Positions 30,014-40,224 of a stretch of DNA of 47,230 nucleotides are shown here, one piece after another. A program made the translations under genes and the position numbers. Origin of the DNA: Campylobacterales bacterium (GTDB taxonomy: Bacteria > Campylobacterota > Campylobacteria > Campylobacterales > QNZT01); the NCBI GenBank assembly GCA_027084135.1, contig JALWLO010000074.1, positions 1-47,230 on the forward strand, given 5' to 3'. The first letter of the stretch is position 1. Every line of letters starts with the position of its first letter. A model generated the notes under the pieces. That model was given only the letters and a program-made list of their open reading frames with translations. It searched no databases and had not been told where the DNA came from.

Positions 30014-30035
30014 CTATAGAAGTTATCTTCTATAG
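30014..30035. terminator. bidirectional hairpin overlapping the MCP stop codon
   Basis: CTATAGAAG-ttat-CTTCTATAG. Confidence 0.5.
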
Positions 30036-32057
30036 GGTAAACTCTGCGACCTTTTTATGAATCTCTTTCACTTTCGTTGACAACTCATTTGAGCTCTCAT
30101 AGATCGTAGCTACTTTCTTAGTATTGTCTTCAGAGAGTTTGTTGCTCTCTTGAAGATCGAGCGCTATTGCTTCAACGCTCTTGGCATTTTTCTCAACACT
30201 TATCGATGATTTTTCTATCTGATTATTTGCCTCATTCATGATGGTATTGATCCACTCCACCTCTTTTAATACCTCTTCGGATACCTCGGTCATAGCTGAG
30301 ATCTCCTCTGCATTTTGATTCATCTCGCTACTGGCTTCTGTGATATTTTGCATGATGACATTGATCGTCGCATTAATTTCAGAGAGAGATTTTTGCGTCC
30401 TCTCTGCCAGTTGTCTCACCTCATCGGCAACGACCGCAAACCCTCTACCGTGTTCTCCCGCTCTTGCCGCCTCTATCGCGGCATTGAGTGCAAGCAAGTT
30501 TGTCTGCTCAGCGATATCGTTGATGACTGAAAGAACATTTTTTACATCGTTAGCATCTTGGCTTAGTTGGTTAATCTTATCCGCCATCTCCATCTCTTTT
30601 TGACTACTCTCTTCAACTCTCTCAACAAGTTTATTAATCGTTTGAGTCGCTTGCTGAAGCGTCTCATAGGCAGCAGCAATCTGCTCTTTGGAGTTTGCCG
30701 CTATCTCTTTTGAGGAGATGAGTTCCTCCTTAATATCTTCACCTTTTTGCGCCATATTTGTGATCACTTTTGACATATCTTTTGAGTTAGCAGCGATCTC
30801 TTTTGACTCCTCTTGCATCTTAGCGGCATTTCTCGTACTCACATCCACAACACTTAGAATATCTCTCATCGTTTCATGGATAGAGACTCTCAGAGAGTTA
30901 TAGGCTGTTGCGATCTCTCTTAGCTCATCATTGGTATTGATCTTTAGATCTTTTGAGAGATCCTTTTTCCTCTCGATCTCTTTTAGCTGACTGACAACTG
31001 AACCGACTGTACCGGTGATGGAGTGATAAAAAGCTTGCGACATGATAAAGAGGAACAGCGCAAAGACACCTACCTCTATCCAAAGTTTTGTTGCTTCCCA
31101 CTTCTTTTTGGCTACTCGATTTGCTAAAAGTTCTTGAAGTTTTACATTTGTAGCGTCATATAACGCACTCGCTTTATTGATAACATCTGTACCTTCGGCA
31201 AATATCGACTCAGATGAGACATCTTGAGAAAAGAGGACATGATCATTGACATCATTGAGAAATTTTTGTGCACTATTCATAAACTCACTCTCTGCCTTAG
31301 ATAGCGCACTTTTGACATTTGGATTTACTTCATAAGATGTTTCATATCCGCTTTGCAATCTTTTGATCATCTCATGTGCATTCGCCTCAAGTCTATCTAG
31401 CTTTAACATCTCTTCTCTTTCTATAGTTCCCTTTGTAGAGATAGTCGCACTGAGTCCCCTCATCTTTCCAAGATACTCCATAATAGTCGGTAACTTATTG
31501 ATACCTGCATCCATCAGATAGAAGCTGTCAAGCTCAGGATCGAGTATGAGATTTGACTCATCTCCTATCTTTACTATCAGATCCAACTCTTTAGATACCA
31601 CATCACTATACCTCTTAAATGCCTCTTTTGCCGGCATATTTAAGGCATTTTCCATCAAGCTATTGAGAGAACTCTCTATCTGTGTAGCAAGTGTATCAAG
31701 ATTGTTTATACCGTTGTCTTTTGCCATCTCAAGATTTGGCTTTAACTCTTTAAGATCTCTTTTGACTTGCTCTTTTAGCGATTGGATTTTCGGCAGTGCA
31801 TTTTTATTGCCACTAAGGTATGTAGCGGTCGTTCCTCTTAATTTTTGCGTATCCATTAAAAGCGTTTTAACAGGTGGAAGCACCTTCGACCCTACATACT
31901 CTTTATTGGCAAAATCGATCGAATGATTGATCCTAATGATATTATTATAGACAAGCAATACGGTATAACTTAAGGCAACCGCACCTATGAGCATAAATTT
32001 TGACCGATATGATAAGTGATTGAGTAGATTTATCAACGGCGAGAGTAAATTTTTCAT
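30030..32057 (-). CDS. methyl-accepting chemotaxis protein
   Basis: Two TMs, [50 protein letters not shown]. Confidence 0.95.
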   Translation of the reverse strand: MKNLLSPLINLLNHLSYRSKFMLIGAVALSYTVLLVYNNIIRINHSIDFANKEYVGSKVLPPVKTLLMDTQKLRGTTATYLSGNKNALPKIQSLKEQVKRDLKELKPNLEMAKDNGINNLDTLATQIESSLNSLMENALNMPAKEAFKRYSDVVSKELDLIVKIGDESNLILDPELDSFYLMDAGINKLPTIMEYLGKMRGLSATISTKGTIEREEMLKLDRLEANAHEMIKRLQSGYETSYEVNPNVKSALSKAESEFMNSAQKFLNDVNDHVLFSQDVSSESIFAEGTDVINKASALYDATNVKLQELLANRVAKKKWEATKLWIEVGVFALFLFIMSQAFYHSITGTVGSVVSQLKEIERKKDLSKDLKINTNDELREIATAYNSLRVSIHETMRDILSVVDVSTRNAAKMQEESKEIAANSKDMSKVITNMAQKGEDIKEELISSKEIAANSKEQIAAAYETLQQATQTINKLVERVEESSQKEMEMADKINQLSQDANDVKNVLSVINDIAEQTNLLALNAAIEAARAGEHGRGFAVVADEVRQLAERTQKSLSEINATINVIMQNITEASSEMNQNAEEISAMTEVSEEVLKEVEWINTIMNEANNQIEKSSISVEKNAKSVEAIALDLQESNKLSEDNTKKVATIYESSNELSTKVKEIHKKVAEFTL

Positions 32058-32231
32058 ATTTCATCCTTTCTATCAACAAAAATAGCTTAGTACTAGATCG
32101 GTTTTAAAAAAATTTTTTTTAACTTTGAAACGCTTTTTGAGATATGAAAAACAGGACAATTATTGTTCAAAAATTAAGCAATGAGAAGAGTTGGATTTTC
32201 ATAACATAAAATGAGGGAAGAAAAACCTCCC

Positions 32232-33932
32232 TTAACACTCCTCTATATCTGTCTTGAGTACCGCGCCGTTGCTTGCGTTTGAGACGAGTATCCTATACTG
32301 TTTGAGCCATGAGCTTTGGAGTGCCTTTTTCTTCGGCGTAAATGACGCTCTCCTCTTTTCCAACTCCTCATCACTAAGTCTAACTTCAAGCTTATAGTTA
32401 TCCACATCGATATCGATGATATCTCCATCTCTAAGCAAACCTATCACGCCCCCTTCAGCCGCTTCAGGACTTACATGACCGATGCTAGCTCCCCTTGTCG
32501 CTCCGCTAAATCGCCCATCTGTGATGAGTGCCACTTTGTCTCCTAGCCCCATACCGGCGATGAGCGAAGTAGGAGCTAGCATCTCTTGCATACCCGGACC
32601 CCCTTTTGGTCCTTCATACCTGATAACCACTACATCTCCCGGCTTCACCTTACCGCCGACTATCCCCTCTATCGCCTCTTGTTGAGAGTCAAAACAGACT
32701 GCCGTTCCACTAAATACTCGCATTTGGGGATCTATTCCCGCCGTTTTCACTACCGCACCCTCTTTGGCTAGATTTCCAAAGAGTATCGCCAATCCTCCGA
32801 CTTGTGAGTAGGGGTTGTCTATCGTATGGATAATAGTCGTATCTTTTATCTCGCTATCCGCTATCCGCTCACCGACTGTTTGCCCCTCTATGGTTGGATT
32901 GTCCAGATGGAGGATCTCTCCTCTTTTACTAATCTCATGCATCACCGCACTCACTCCACCGGCACTATGGATATCCTCCATATGAACCGTACTGAGAGAG
33001 GGAGAGATCTTGGCTATATGAGAGACCTTTTTACTCATCTCGTTGATATCGGCAAGATTAAAATCAACTCCCGCCTCTTTGGCGATCGCAAGCATATGGA
33101 GAACGGTATTTGAGCTTCCACCCATCGCCATATCTACCGCAAAGGCGTTGTGAACCGCCTTTTCATTTAAGATATTTTTGATCTTAAACTTTTCGGTAAG
33201 CTCCTCACTCTTTGCGATCTCACACACTCTTCTAGCCGCCTCTCTGAGTAGCTCCTCTCTCTGTGGGGTTTGCGCGAGGATAGTACCGTTTCCTTTGAGT
33301 GCGATACCCATTGCTTCCATGAGGGTATTCATACTATTTGCGGTAAACATACCGCTACAGCTTCCGCCGCTTGGACACGCTTCACACTCGATCTCCGCAA
33401 GTCTCTCTTTGCTGATATTGCCGGCTTCATACTCACCCACCGCCTCAAAGGCAGTCGCCAAATCTATACTAGTACCGTCGCTTAGCTTCCCGGCTCTCAT
33501 CGGTCCGCCGCTGACAAAAACGGTAGGAACATTAACCCTAAGCGCTCCCATGATCATCCCGGGAGTGATTTTGTCACAATTTGGTATGCAGATCATCGCA
33601 TCGAGTTTATGCGCATTCATCACCGTCTCTATGGAGTTTGCTATGATCTCCCTACTCGGTAATGAGTAGAGCATCCCGTCATGCCCCATCGCGATACCGT
33701 CATCGACTCCGATCGTATTGAACTCAAAAGGAACACAACCGTTTTTTCTGATCTCATCTTTGATAATCTCACTATATTTGTTTAAGAAAAAGTGCCCGGG
33801 TATAATCTCTATAAAGGAATTTGCCACCCCGATAAAGGGCTTGTCAAAATCCTCATCTTTCAGACCCGTAGCTCTAAGCAGACTTCTATGCGGAGTTCTG
33901 TTGTAGCCTTTTTTAACCTCATCACTTCTCAT
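32232..33932 (-). CDS. ilvD: dihydroxy-acid dehydratase
   Basis: [39 protein letters not shown]. Confidence 0.97.
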   Translation of the reverse strand: MRSDEVKKGYNRTPHRSLLRATGLKDEDFDKPFIGVANSFIEIIPGHFFLNKYSEIIKDEIRKNGCVPFEFNTIGVDDGIAMGHDGMLYSLPSREIIANSIETVMNAHKLDAMICIPNCDKITPGMIMGALRVNVPTVFVSGGPMRAGKLSDGTSIDLATAFEAVGEYEAGNISKERLAEIECEACPSGGSCSGMFTANSMNTLMEAMGIALKGNGTILAQTPQREELLREAARRVCEIAKSEELTEKFKIKNILNEKAVHNAFAVDMAMGGSSNTVLHMLAIAKEAGVDFNLADINEMSKKVSHIAKISPSLSTVHMEDIHSAGGVSAVMHEISKRGEILHLDNPTIEGQTVGERIADSEIKDTTIIHTIDNPYSQVGGLAILFGNLAKEGAVVKTAGIDPQMRVFSGTAVCFDSQQEAIEGIVGGKVKPGDVVVIRYEGPKGGPGMQEMLAPTSLIAGMGLGDKVALITDGRFSGATRGASIGHVSPEAAEGGVIGLLRDGDIIDIDVDNYKLEVRLSDEELEKRRASFTPKKKALQSSWLKQYRILVSNASNGAVLKTDIEEC

Positions 33933-33980
33933 CTATACTATCCTTAATCATAAATATTTGGGGATTATACATAAAAAGGG

Positions 33981-34259
33981 CTAATCATCCTCTTTTTGCT
34001 CTTCTCTTAAAGCCTCCATTTTTGCCTCATAAGCCATCATCTCATACCTTATCTCATCGATCTGCTTTTTGGTGACATTCTCCTCCTGCTGCCAAATCAC
34101 CTCTACATAGCCGCCATATATCTGACCCATATCCTCTATCTTCGCGGCATACTCATCCACATCTAAAGCATACTCGACTCTATCTTGCTCCTCATCTACA
34201 AGCTCAAAATACCACCTTCCCTCCGGGTTTACTTTGATGATTGATACGATTGTTCCCAA
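33981..34259 (-). CDS. hypothetical protein
   Basis: Intact 92-aa ORF in a gene-sized slot. Confidence 0.65.
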   Translation of the reverse strand: MGTIVSIIKVNPEGRWYFELVDEEQDRVEYALDVDEYAAKIEDMGQIYGGYVEVIWQQEENVTKKQIDEIRYEMMAYEAKMEALREEQKEDD

Positions 34260-34364
34260 TACTCATCCTTTTTTAAAATTTGTGCAAAAATTTTTAACAA
34301 AAAGTCAATAACTTTCGCTATACTTCCAACAGATGAATTTTATCAATTTTTCCGGGAGTTTATA

Positions 34365-35558
34365 TTGATTTTTATCAGGATACTTCTTTTGACATTTATA
34401 TCTTTACTTATAGGTTGCGGTGGCGGGGATTCTAAAAATCATCCTCCGATTGCTTTTGATCAAAACTTAAGCGTAAAAGCGGGAAAAAGTATCAAAGTTC
34501 CTTTTAAAGCAGATGATCCTGACGGTGATCAAATCAAATTTATTGTCTATAAGTTACCGCAAAACGGTCGATTTGACGCCGATAACTTAACCTATACTCC
34601 AAACGATACCTTTGCAGGGATAGATGAGATAGCCTTTTATGCAGTCGATGATAAAAACAACAGATCCAACGATGCGAAAATCATCATCCAATCTCTCTAT
34701 GATGCCCCACCCACTTTGACGCTCAATGGAGCAGAAACCATCATTATCGAACTTGGCGATAACTTTGATGATCCTGGAGCAACAGCTATCGACCCCGAAG
34801 ATGGAAACATTAGTGACACCATCTCAACAAGCGGGATAGTCGATACTTCAACTATCGGAACCTATACGATCACTTATAGTGTTACTGATAGCGCCTCTCA
34901 TAGCGTCACCAAAACAAGAGAGGTAAGAGTGGTACTACCTCGTTCATCAAATGATGATCTCATGATCATCAACCCTCATAACAGTAACCTCGTCATCAGC
35001 TATGATGATAATGAGGCACCCTATGATCCAAATACTCTCACCGTAAATATCTATGATAATACCCCTCAAGTTCCGAAAGAACCTAGAATGGTAGATATAG
35101 GAAACGCTAACTATGCACTTGAACTTTTTGGCAACGGCATCGATAATGCTTTTCATATATTAGGCTATGATACGATCAAAAAATATTATTGGAATGAACA
35201 TCCCGAATATCAAACTAGATTTCATATCTCATGGGATGCGAAGTTTAGTAGTGATTTTGTGATCTATATCGTACTAAAGTTTCAAACAGCTGACGGACAA
35301 ACAATCTGGAACGATCTAGTCTATACACCGACTCCAAACGGCTATGAAGGAGTTACAAACGGATTTTTACATATCTCTTTAGGAATCGGTGCCAAGGATG
35401 GAGAGTGGCACCATTATGAAAGAGATATCCTAGATGATCTACATAGATTTTATCCGGGAGCAACCATACCCTATAATGACAATAAAAAGGGCTATGTAAA
35501 CGGATTTGCGATAAGGGGAAGCGGTCTCATTACAAATCTAAAGCTATCTCTGAACTGA
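34365..35558 (+). CDS. lipoprotein with cadherin-like and DUF5011-like Ig domains
   Basis: LLIGCGGGDSKNHPPIAFDQNLSVKAG, DNFDDPGATAIDPEDGNIS. Confidence 0.8.
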   Translation: MIFIRILLLTFISLLIGCGGGDSKNHPPIAFDQNLSVKAGKSIKVPFKADDPDGDQIKFIVYKLPQNGRFDADNLTYTPNDTFAGIDEIAFYAVDDKNNRSNDAKIIIQSLYDAPPTLTLNGAETIIIELGDNFDDPGATAIDPEDGNISDTISTSGIVDTSTIGTYTITYSVTDSASHSVTKTREVRVVLPRSSNDDLMIINPHNSNLVISYDDNEAPYDPNTLTVNIYDNTPQVPKEPRMVDIGNANYALELFGNGIDNAFHILGYDTIKKYYWNEHPEYQTRFHISWDAKFSSDFVIYIVLKFQTADGQTIWNDLVYTPTPNGYEGVTNGFLHISLGIGAKDGEWHHYERDILDDLHRFYPGATIPYNDNKKGYVNGFAIRGSGLITNLKLSLN

Positions 35559-35563
35559 ACCCT

Positions 35564-35745
35564 CTGAAAAACTATAAATTGAAGAAAAGCTTTATAATTT
35601 TAGCAAAAATTTTATGTTAGCCGCAGGCTAAAAAGAGCACTAAACCACGAAGGGGCGCTTGCGTTTGCTCTTTTTAATAAAATTTTTTTGCGTTCGCGAA
35701 GCGGAAAAATTATAACTTGCTTGAGTGAAATTAATAGTTTTTCAG
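35564..35745. repeat. long intergenic imperfect palindrome, copy A
   Basis: Outer arms CTGAAAAACTAT / ATAGTTTTTCAG; inner TTAGCC-gca-GGCTAA and AAAAAGAGCA..TGCTCTTTTT. Confidence 0.7.
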
Positions 35746-35851
35746 AACACTAAACTAGCAAAAATTAAAGAATCAATATAGTTTAAAATATTTAATACAA
35801 CTTGATAAAAATCAAGCTATTATCATCCTAAATAGATCGAAAGGATGATAG

Positions 35852-36838
35852 ATGAGATATATTTCTTTAGTACTAGCTACCTTGCTGCTCATAGGATGTG
35901 GCGGCGGGAGTAGCAAAATCGACAAGGCAAAAGAGAAAGTCCAAAGTCTCATAGATGAAAATATCGGTTCGCAATCAAATGATATGAGTGGGCAAACAGA
36001 AACTACAAAAGCTACACAACCATCTACTACGGATGATCAAAATAGCACTACGCCAACCGATGAACAAAACGGTAGTAATATGCGACAAAGTGACACTACC
36101 AAGAGCGATACGGACAACACCCATAGTGACAACGACACCTCCTCGCAAAGTAGTACCGATGAACCCGCTTCAGGTAACAATAATAACCATACTGCCGACA
36201 CCAATAAAACAGATGATCAAAAGAGTAGTACTAACGATAATCAAAGTAGTGAAAATAACAGTTCATCAGAGAGTAGTACTAATAATAGCATAGACAATCA
36301 ACACAGCGATACAAATACTACCATAAAAAAGATCGTTGATAGACACAACTACTATAGAAACCTTCTCTATCACGATAGCAATCTCACTTGGGACGATGAG
36401 ATCGCAAAAAGTGCCCAAGAGTGGGCTAACTATCTCGCAGAACACTACACCGTTCAAGCAAGAGATAGAGGATACTCTCCACACGATAATCAAAACTTCG
36501 ACTATGGTGAAAATATCGCTTGGGGTATCCCTTCGATGGATTTTGTCACCGATGAGCCGATAGAGGATATCGATACTCCGAGTGACACGATTCCAGACGG
36601 AGCAGTAGATGCATGGGCAAGTGAAAAGGCTTACTATGATTATGAGACAAATAGTCAAAAAGCCGGTTATGAAGATAAAGTCATCGGACACTATACGCAA
36701 CTTGTCTGGAAAGAGAGTACTAAGGTCGGGTGTGCAAAGGCAAAGTCACAAACGGATCTAGGTGGCGAATGGGTTGTATGCAGATACTATAAACCGGGAA
36801 ATATGACGATAAACGGAGTAAAACAGAAGCCCTATTGA
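35852..36838 (+). CDS. CAP/SCP-domain lipoprotein with Ser/Thr/Asn/Asp-rich linker
   Basis: LLLIGCGGGSSK, low-complexity linker, RHNYYRNLLYHDSNLTWDDEIAKSAQEWANYLA, GHYTQLVWKES. Confidence 0.88.
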   Translation: MRYISLVLATLLLIGCGGGSSKIDKAKEKVQSLIDENIGSQSNDMSGQTETTKATQPSTTDDQNSTTPTDEQNGSNMRQSDTTKSDTDNTHSDNDTSSQSSTDEPASGNNNNHTADTNKTDDQKSSTNDNQSSENNSSSESSTNNSIDNQHSDTNTTIKKIVDRHNYYRNLLYHDSNLTWDDEIAKSAQEWANYLAEHYTVQARDRGYSPHDNQNFDYGENIAWGIPSMDFVTDEPIEDIDTPSDTIPDGAVDAWASEKAYYDYETNSQKAGYEDKVIGHYTQLVWKESTKVGCAKAKSQTDLGGEWVVCRYYKPGNMTINGVKQKPY

Positions 36839-36846
36839 TTTGATGG

Positions 36847-36919
36847 TGGAGCATAGCGGGCTCGAACCGCTGACCCCGACGCTGCCAGCGTCGTGCTCTC
36901 CCAGCTGAGCTAATGCCCC
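36847..36919 (-). tRNA. tRNA-Ala(GGC)
   Basis: Reverse complement GGGGCATTAGCTCAGCTGGGAGAGC...CTGGCAG...GCGGTTCGAGCCCGCTATGCTCCA. Confidence 0.95.
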
Positions 36920-36950
36920 GAAAACGAGAGGATATTATACCACATTTTCC

Positions 36951-37067
36951 TCAGTTTTTCCTCTCTTCCTCTCTTTTTTTTGCCGCTTTTTTACCAAAAT
37001 GAAGTCCTATATAGATAGGCGCTACAATAATAGCGGCTCCGATAAGAACCCAAATGATCGTTGTCAT
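36951..37067 (-). CDS. small membrane protein (38 aa)
   Basis: MTTIIWVLIGAAIIVAPIYIGLHFGKKAAKKREEERKN* with upstream AGGAG; absent from the ORF track. Confidence 0.6.
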   Translation of the reverse strand: MTTIIWVLIGAAIIVAPIYIGLHFGKKAAKKREEERKN

Positions 37068-37102
37068 ATACCTCTCCTGACATATTTAAATTTAATTGAT
37101 TA

Positions 37103-37336
37103 GTTTGAAAAACTGTTAATTGAACGAAAACTTTATAATTTTGTCCTCGTCACTCCGTTCCTGCGGGATTGTCGCAAGGCTCGGATAAGTTAAAAACTCA
37201 GCGTTAGCCGTAGGCTAAAAAAGTGCACCAACCCCGAAGGGGCACTTTAGTGTTTGCACTTTTTAGCAAAGTTTTTAACTGTTTGCGAAGCAATAAATTA
37301 TAACTCGTTTGAATGAGTATTAACAGTTTTTTAAAC
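37103..37336. repeat. long intergenic imperfect palindrome, copy B
   Basis: Outer arms GTTTGAAAAACTGTTAAT / ATTAACAGTTTTTTAAAC; inner TTAGCC-gta-GGCTAA and AAAAAGTGCA..TGCACTTTTT; same layout as copy A. Confidence 0.7.
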
Positions 37337-37349
37337 CCAAATTTTGTCT

Positions 37350-38336
37350 CTATTTTACCACAAAATATTTACTTGCCTCTTTTTTATCATCAAACGGCAC
37401 CGCTTCTAACTCTTCATCACCGATAAATATCCTACTCTTCTTGCCTCTTTGCGCTTTGGTATAGGTCAAAAAGAGTCGTCCCGCCAACTCTCTATCAGCT
37501 TCACTTGCATCTTTTGAGAGGTAGGTCACACCGCACGGAAGCCCGTCGCTCTTGATCCTTACATAGCCGCTATGGTTGATCTCTTTGAGATACTCGTTAT
37601 CCTCTCGGTTTCTTCCGATAACGAGCTTCGCCCCGCCCGGCAGTCTAAAGTGCCTACCGTATTTCAAAAGCTCGATATCTTCGACAACAAACTCTCCATG
37701 CTCTTGTATATCTCTTATCTTCATCGCCATCGAAGCATCCGTTAGCAGACAACCGCCTCCGGGAGACTCATAATCTTCAAAACCGTACTCTTTAGCGAGT
37801 CTGAGCTGTACCTCACGGCTTCTGCCCTGTATCCCCAAAAGTCTCTCTCTATCGACCCACCCCTCTATCTCCGGTGTTGTGGGTTCAAGTACCTTAGCCG
37901 AGAGCGGTCTGAGGATGAGATTTCTCTCTTGGCTATCGGCAAGGGCGGAGACCTTTTTGAGTGCATCACTCCTTTGACTCATCGGTCTCTGCCCCACCAC
38001 TTCACCCGTAATGATAAATGAGGCGCCATACTTCTCAAGTAATCCCAAGGCGATGCGAAACATATTTCCGTGGCAATCGATGCAGGGATTGAAGTTTTTG
38101 CCGTATCCATACTTTGGATTAAAGAGTATCTCTTTGACAAACTGCTCTCTTGTGTTTATCACATTAAAATCAGCCCCCACCATCTCTGCTCTTTTTTGAA
38201 GTAGCTCAAATCTATCCCTGCTACTTCCAAACCCTATGTCGATGTGCAGTGCGGTTACATCGATACCCTGCTCCGTGATGAGCTTTACAGCAAGCATACT
38301 ATCAAGCCCGCCGCTAAAGAGTGCTAAAGACTTCAT
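37350..38336 (-). CDS. PP-loop ATP pyrophosphatase (MnmA/ThiI-like tRNA thiolation type)
   Basis: LALFSGGLDSMLAVKLI, NPCIDCHGNMF, GEVVGQRPMSQR. Confidence 0.8.
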   Translation of the reverse strand: MKSLALFSGGLDSMLAVKLITEQGIDVTALHIDIGFGSSRDRFELLQKRAEMVGADFNVINTREQFVKEILFNPKYGYGKNFNPCIDCHGNMFRIALGLLEKYGASFIITGEVVGQRPMSQRSDALKKVSALADSQERNLILRPLSAKVLEPTTPEIEGWVDRERLLGIQGRSREVQLRLAKEYGFEDYESPGGGCLLTDASMAMKIRDIQEHGEFVVEDIELLKYGRHFRLPGGAKLVIGRNREDNEYLKEINHSGYVRIKSDGLPCGVTYLSKDASEADRELAGRLFLTYTKAQRGKKSRIFIGDEELEAVPFDDKKEASKYFVVK

Positions 38337-39981
38337 ACCGAACCATCTCCCCTCGTTTTAATCTTCCTATTATATCTTGAATTTTCCTACTATAAAAGCT
38401 CTTTTGCTCTAGAGTCAAATCTTTTTTAAATCTCAGCTTGTCCATCAGTGAAGCGTAGTGTCTTCTGAGCATAAATCTTATCTGCTCAAATAGCTCCTCT
38501 TTGTCATACTCTTTGAGATCCTCTCTCACCATGATACCGATGATCGCGCTATCTTCAGTCTCATCTCCTATCAACAACTCAAACTCTCTTTTGTGTGTTT
38601 TGAACACATCGATCGAGAGATACTCCAACACCTCATCCAAAAATTGCGGTTTAGCAAGAAGCGTTTTGATGATATTGAGCTCCGCGATATCCTCTTGGTT
38701 CTGTACTATCGGTTTGGATAGACGGCTACTCTTAGTACTAGATATTTTGATATGGCTAGTACTAATATCCAATAAGATCGCTAAAAAATCCCTATACTCA
38801 TCTTGGATAAGCGGCGCAAGGGTATGGAGATATTTGAGAGACTCATTGAGCGCTTTTTGCTTCTGCAGGGCATCATTGAGATCAAACTTACTTACGATAA
38901 ACTCCAACGCATACTCGATAAAAGGCTTTGAGGCGTTGAACTTCGCCTTTAGCTCATCCTCTCTCCCCTCTTTTACCATATCCGCCGGATCCATCCCCTC
39001 ATCAAATATCACAACCCCGCCTCTCATCTCCTTTTGGCTCAAAAGCTTTGCCGCCTTAAATGCCGCCTCCTTTCCGGCACTATCTCCGTCATAGGCAACG
39101 ATCACTTCCGGATCACCCCGTTTGATAAGCGGAACGACCTTTTCGGTAAGTGCCGTTCCAAGCGTCGCCACGGCATTTCTCCAACCGGCTTGATGGAGCA
39201 TCACCACATCCAAATTCCCCTCTACAATGATGATGCGCCCCTTTTTCATGATGCTATCTTTAGCTTTATGATAGCCAAAAAGGAGTGTTGATTTGTCAAA
39301 TATCCTACTTTGCGGGGAGTTGATATATTTTCCGATATCATTTCGTTGGGTGAGGATCCTCCCGCCAAAACCGACTATCTTACCGCTTGGACTAAAGATA
39401 GGAAAGGTGATACGATTGCTAAATCTCGCATATACCCTGCCGTCATCGCCTTTTGCCAAGATCCCCAGCTCCAACCCCTCGCTAAGTTTTACACCTCTAT
39501 TTCTCAAAAAATCCAAACTTTTATAGGAAGCAGGTGCGAAACCTATCTCAAACTTTTCGATGGAAGATTCATATACCCCTCGATTTAGCAAGTAGTGCTT
39601 CGCCTCAGGGTTGTTTTGCAACTCCTTTTTGAAAAAGTTGTTCAACTCCTCTAAGATAGAGGCTTTTTGATAGATAGAATCACTGTTTTGTGTTCTTTTT
39701 AGTGTTACTCCATATTCACTTGCCAGCTTCTCTATCGCTTCGGGATAGGTGAGATTTTCATACTCCATCACGAACTTGATACTATCGCCGCCGATACCGC
39801 AGCCAAAACACTTAAAGAGCTGTTTTGCGGGACTGACCGTAAAAGATGGAGATTTCTCATCATGAAAGGGGCAGTTTGCCTTATAGTTGGCTCCCGCTTT
39901 TTTAAGCTCTATATACCTGCTAACAACATCGACAATATCAAGTCTCGCTTTGAGCTGTTCTATGGACTCTTGTTCTATCAT
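38314..39981 (-). CDS. dnaG: DNA primase
   Basis: CPFHDEKSPSFTVSPAKQLFKCFGCGIGGDSIKFVM, VEGNLDVVMLHQAG. Confidence 0.97.
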   Translation of the reverse strand: MIEQESIEQLKARLDIVDVVSRYIELKKAGANYKANCPFHDEKSPSFTVSPAKQLFKCFGCGIGGDSIKFVMEYENLTYPEAIEKLASEYGVTLKRTQNSDSIYQKASILEELNNFFKKELQNNPEAKHYLLNRGVYESSIEKFEIGFAPASYKSLDFLRNRGVKLSEGLELGILAKGDDGRVYARFSNRITFPIFSPSGKIVGFGGRILTQRNDIGKYINSPQSRIFDKSTLLFGYHKAKDSIMKKGRIIIVEGNLDVVMLHQAGWRNAVATLGTALTEKVVPLIKRGDPEVIVAYDGDSAGKEAAFKAAKLLSQKEMRGGVVIFDEGMDPADMVKEGREDELKAKFNASKPFIEYALEFIVSKFDLNDALQKQKALNESLKYLHTLAPLIQDEYRDFLAILLDISTSHIKISSTKSSRLSKPIVQNQEDIAELNIIKTLLAKPQFLDEVLEYLSIDVFKTHKREFELLIGDETEDSAIIGIMVREDLKEYDKEELFEQIRFMLRRHYASLMDKLRFKKDLTLEQKSFYSRKIQDIIGRLKRGEMVRYEVFSTL

Positions 39982-40059
39982 TGGGATATTATATCACACT
40001 AACACTGCGCTAACACTACTTTCATAAAATTGAATGCACGAGAAAAGATAGGGGCAAAA

Positions 40060-40161
40060 ATGGATATTTGGGATATATTGATAATACTATTTATCTCTTT
40101 TTTGATAGGTGGTTTGATCAATGAGTTGATTACCTATTTTGAAAATAGAGAGGAGATGTAA
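40060..40161 (+). CDS. small membrane protein (33 aa)
   Basis: MDIWDILIILFISFLIGGLINELITYFENREEM*; single TM; absent from the ORF track. Confidence 0.45.
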   Translation: MDIWDILIILFISFLIGGLINELITYFENREEM

Positions 40162-40224
40162 CGATTTAGACTCCTTGATTATAATTTTGGTATAATAATC
40201 CTATCTTATGATCAAGGATTTTAT

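Noticed and set aside
36000-36310. Low-complexity Ser/Thr/Asn/Asp stretch as a tandem repeat or CRISPR-like array
   Set aside because: No regular repeat unit or spacers; ordinary disordered linker of a CAP-domain lipoprotein.
36847-36919. tRNA-Ala as an integration site of a genomic island
   Set aside because: No integrase, no duplicated tRNA 3' end nearby; surrounding genes look chromosomal.
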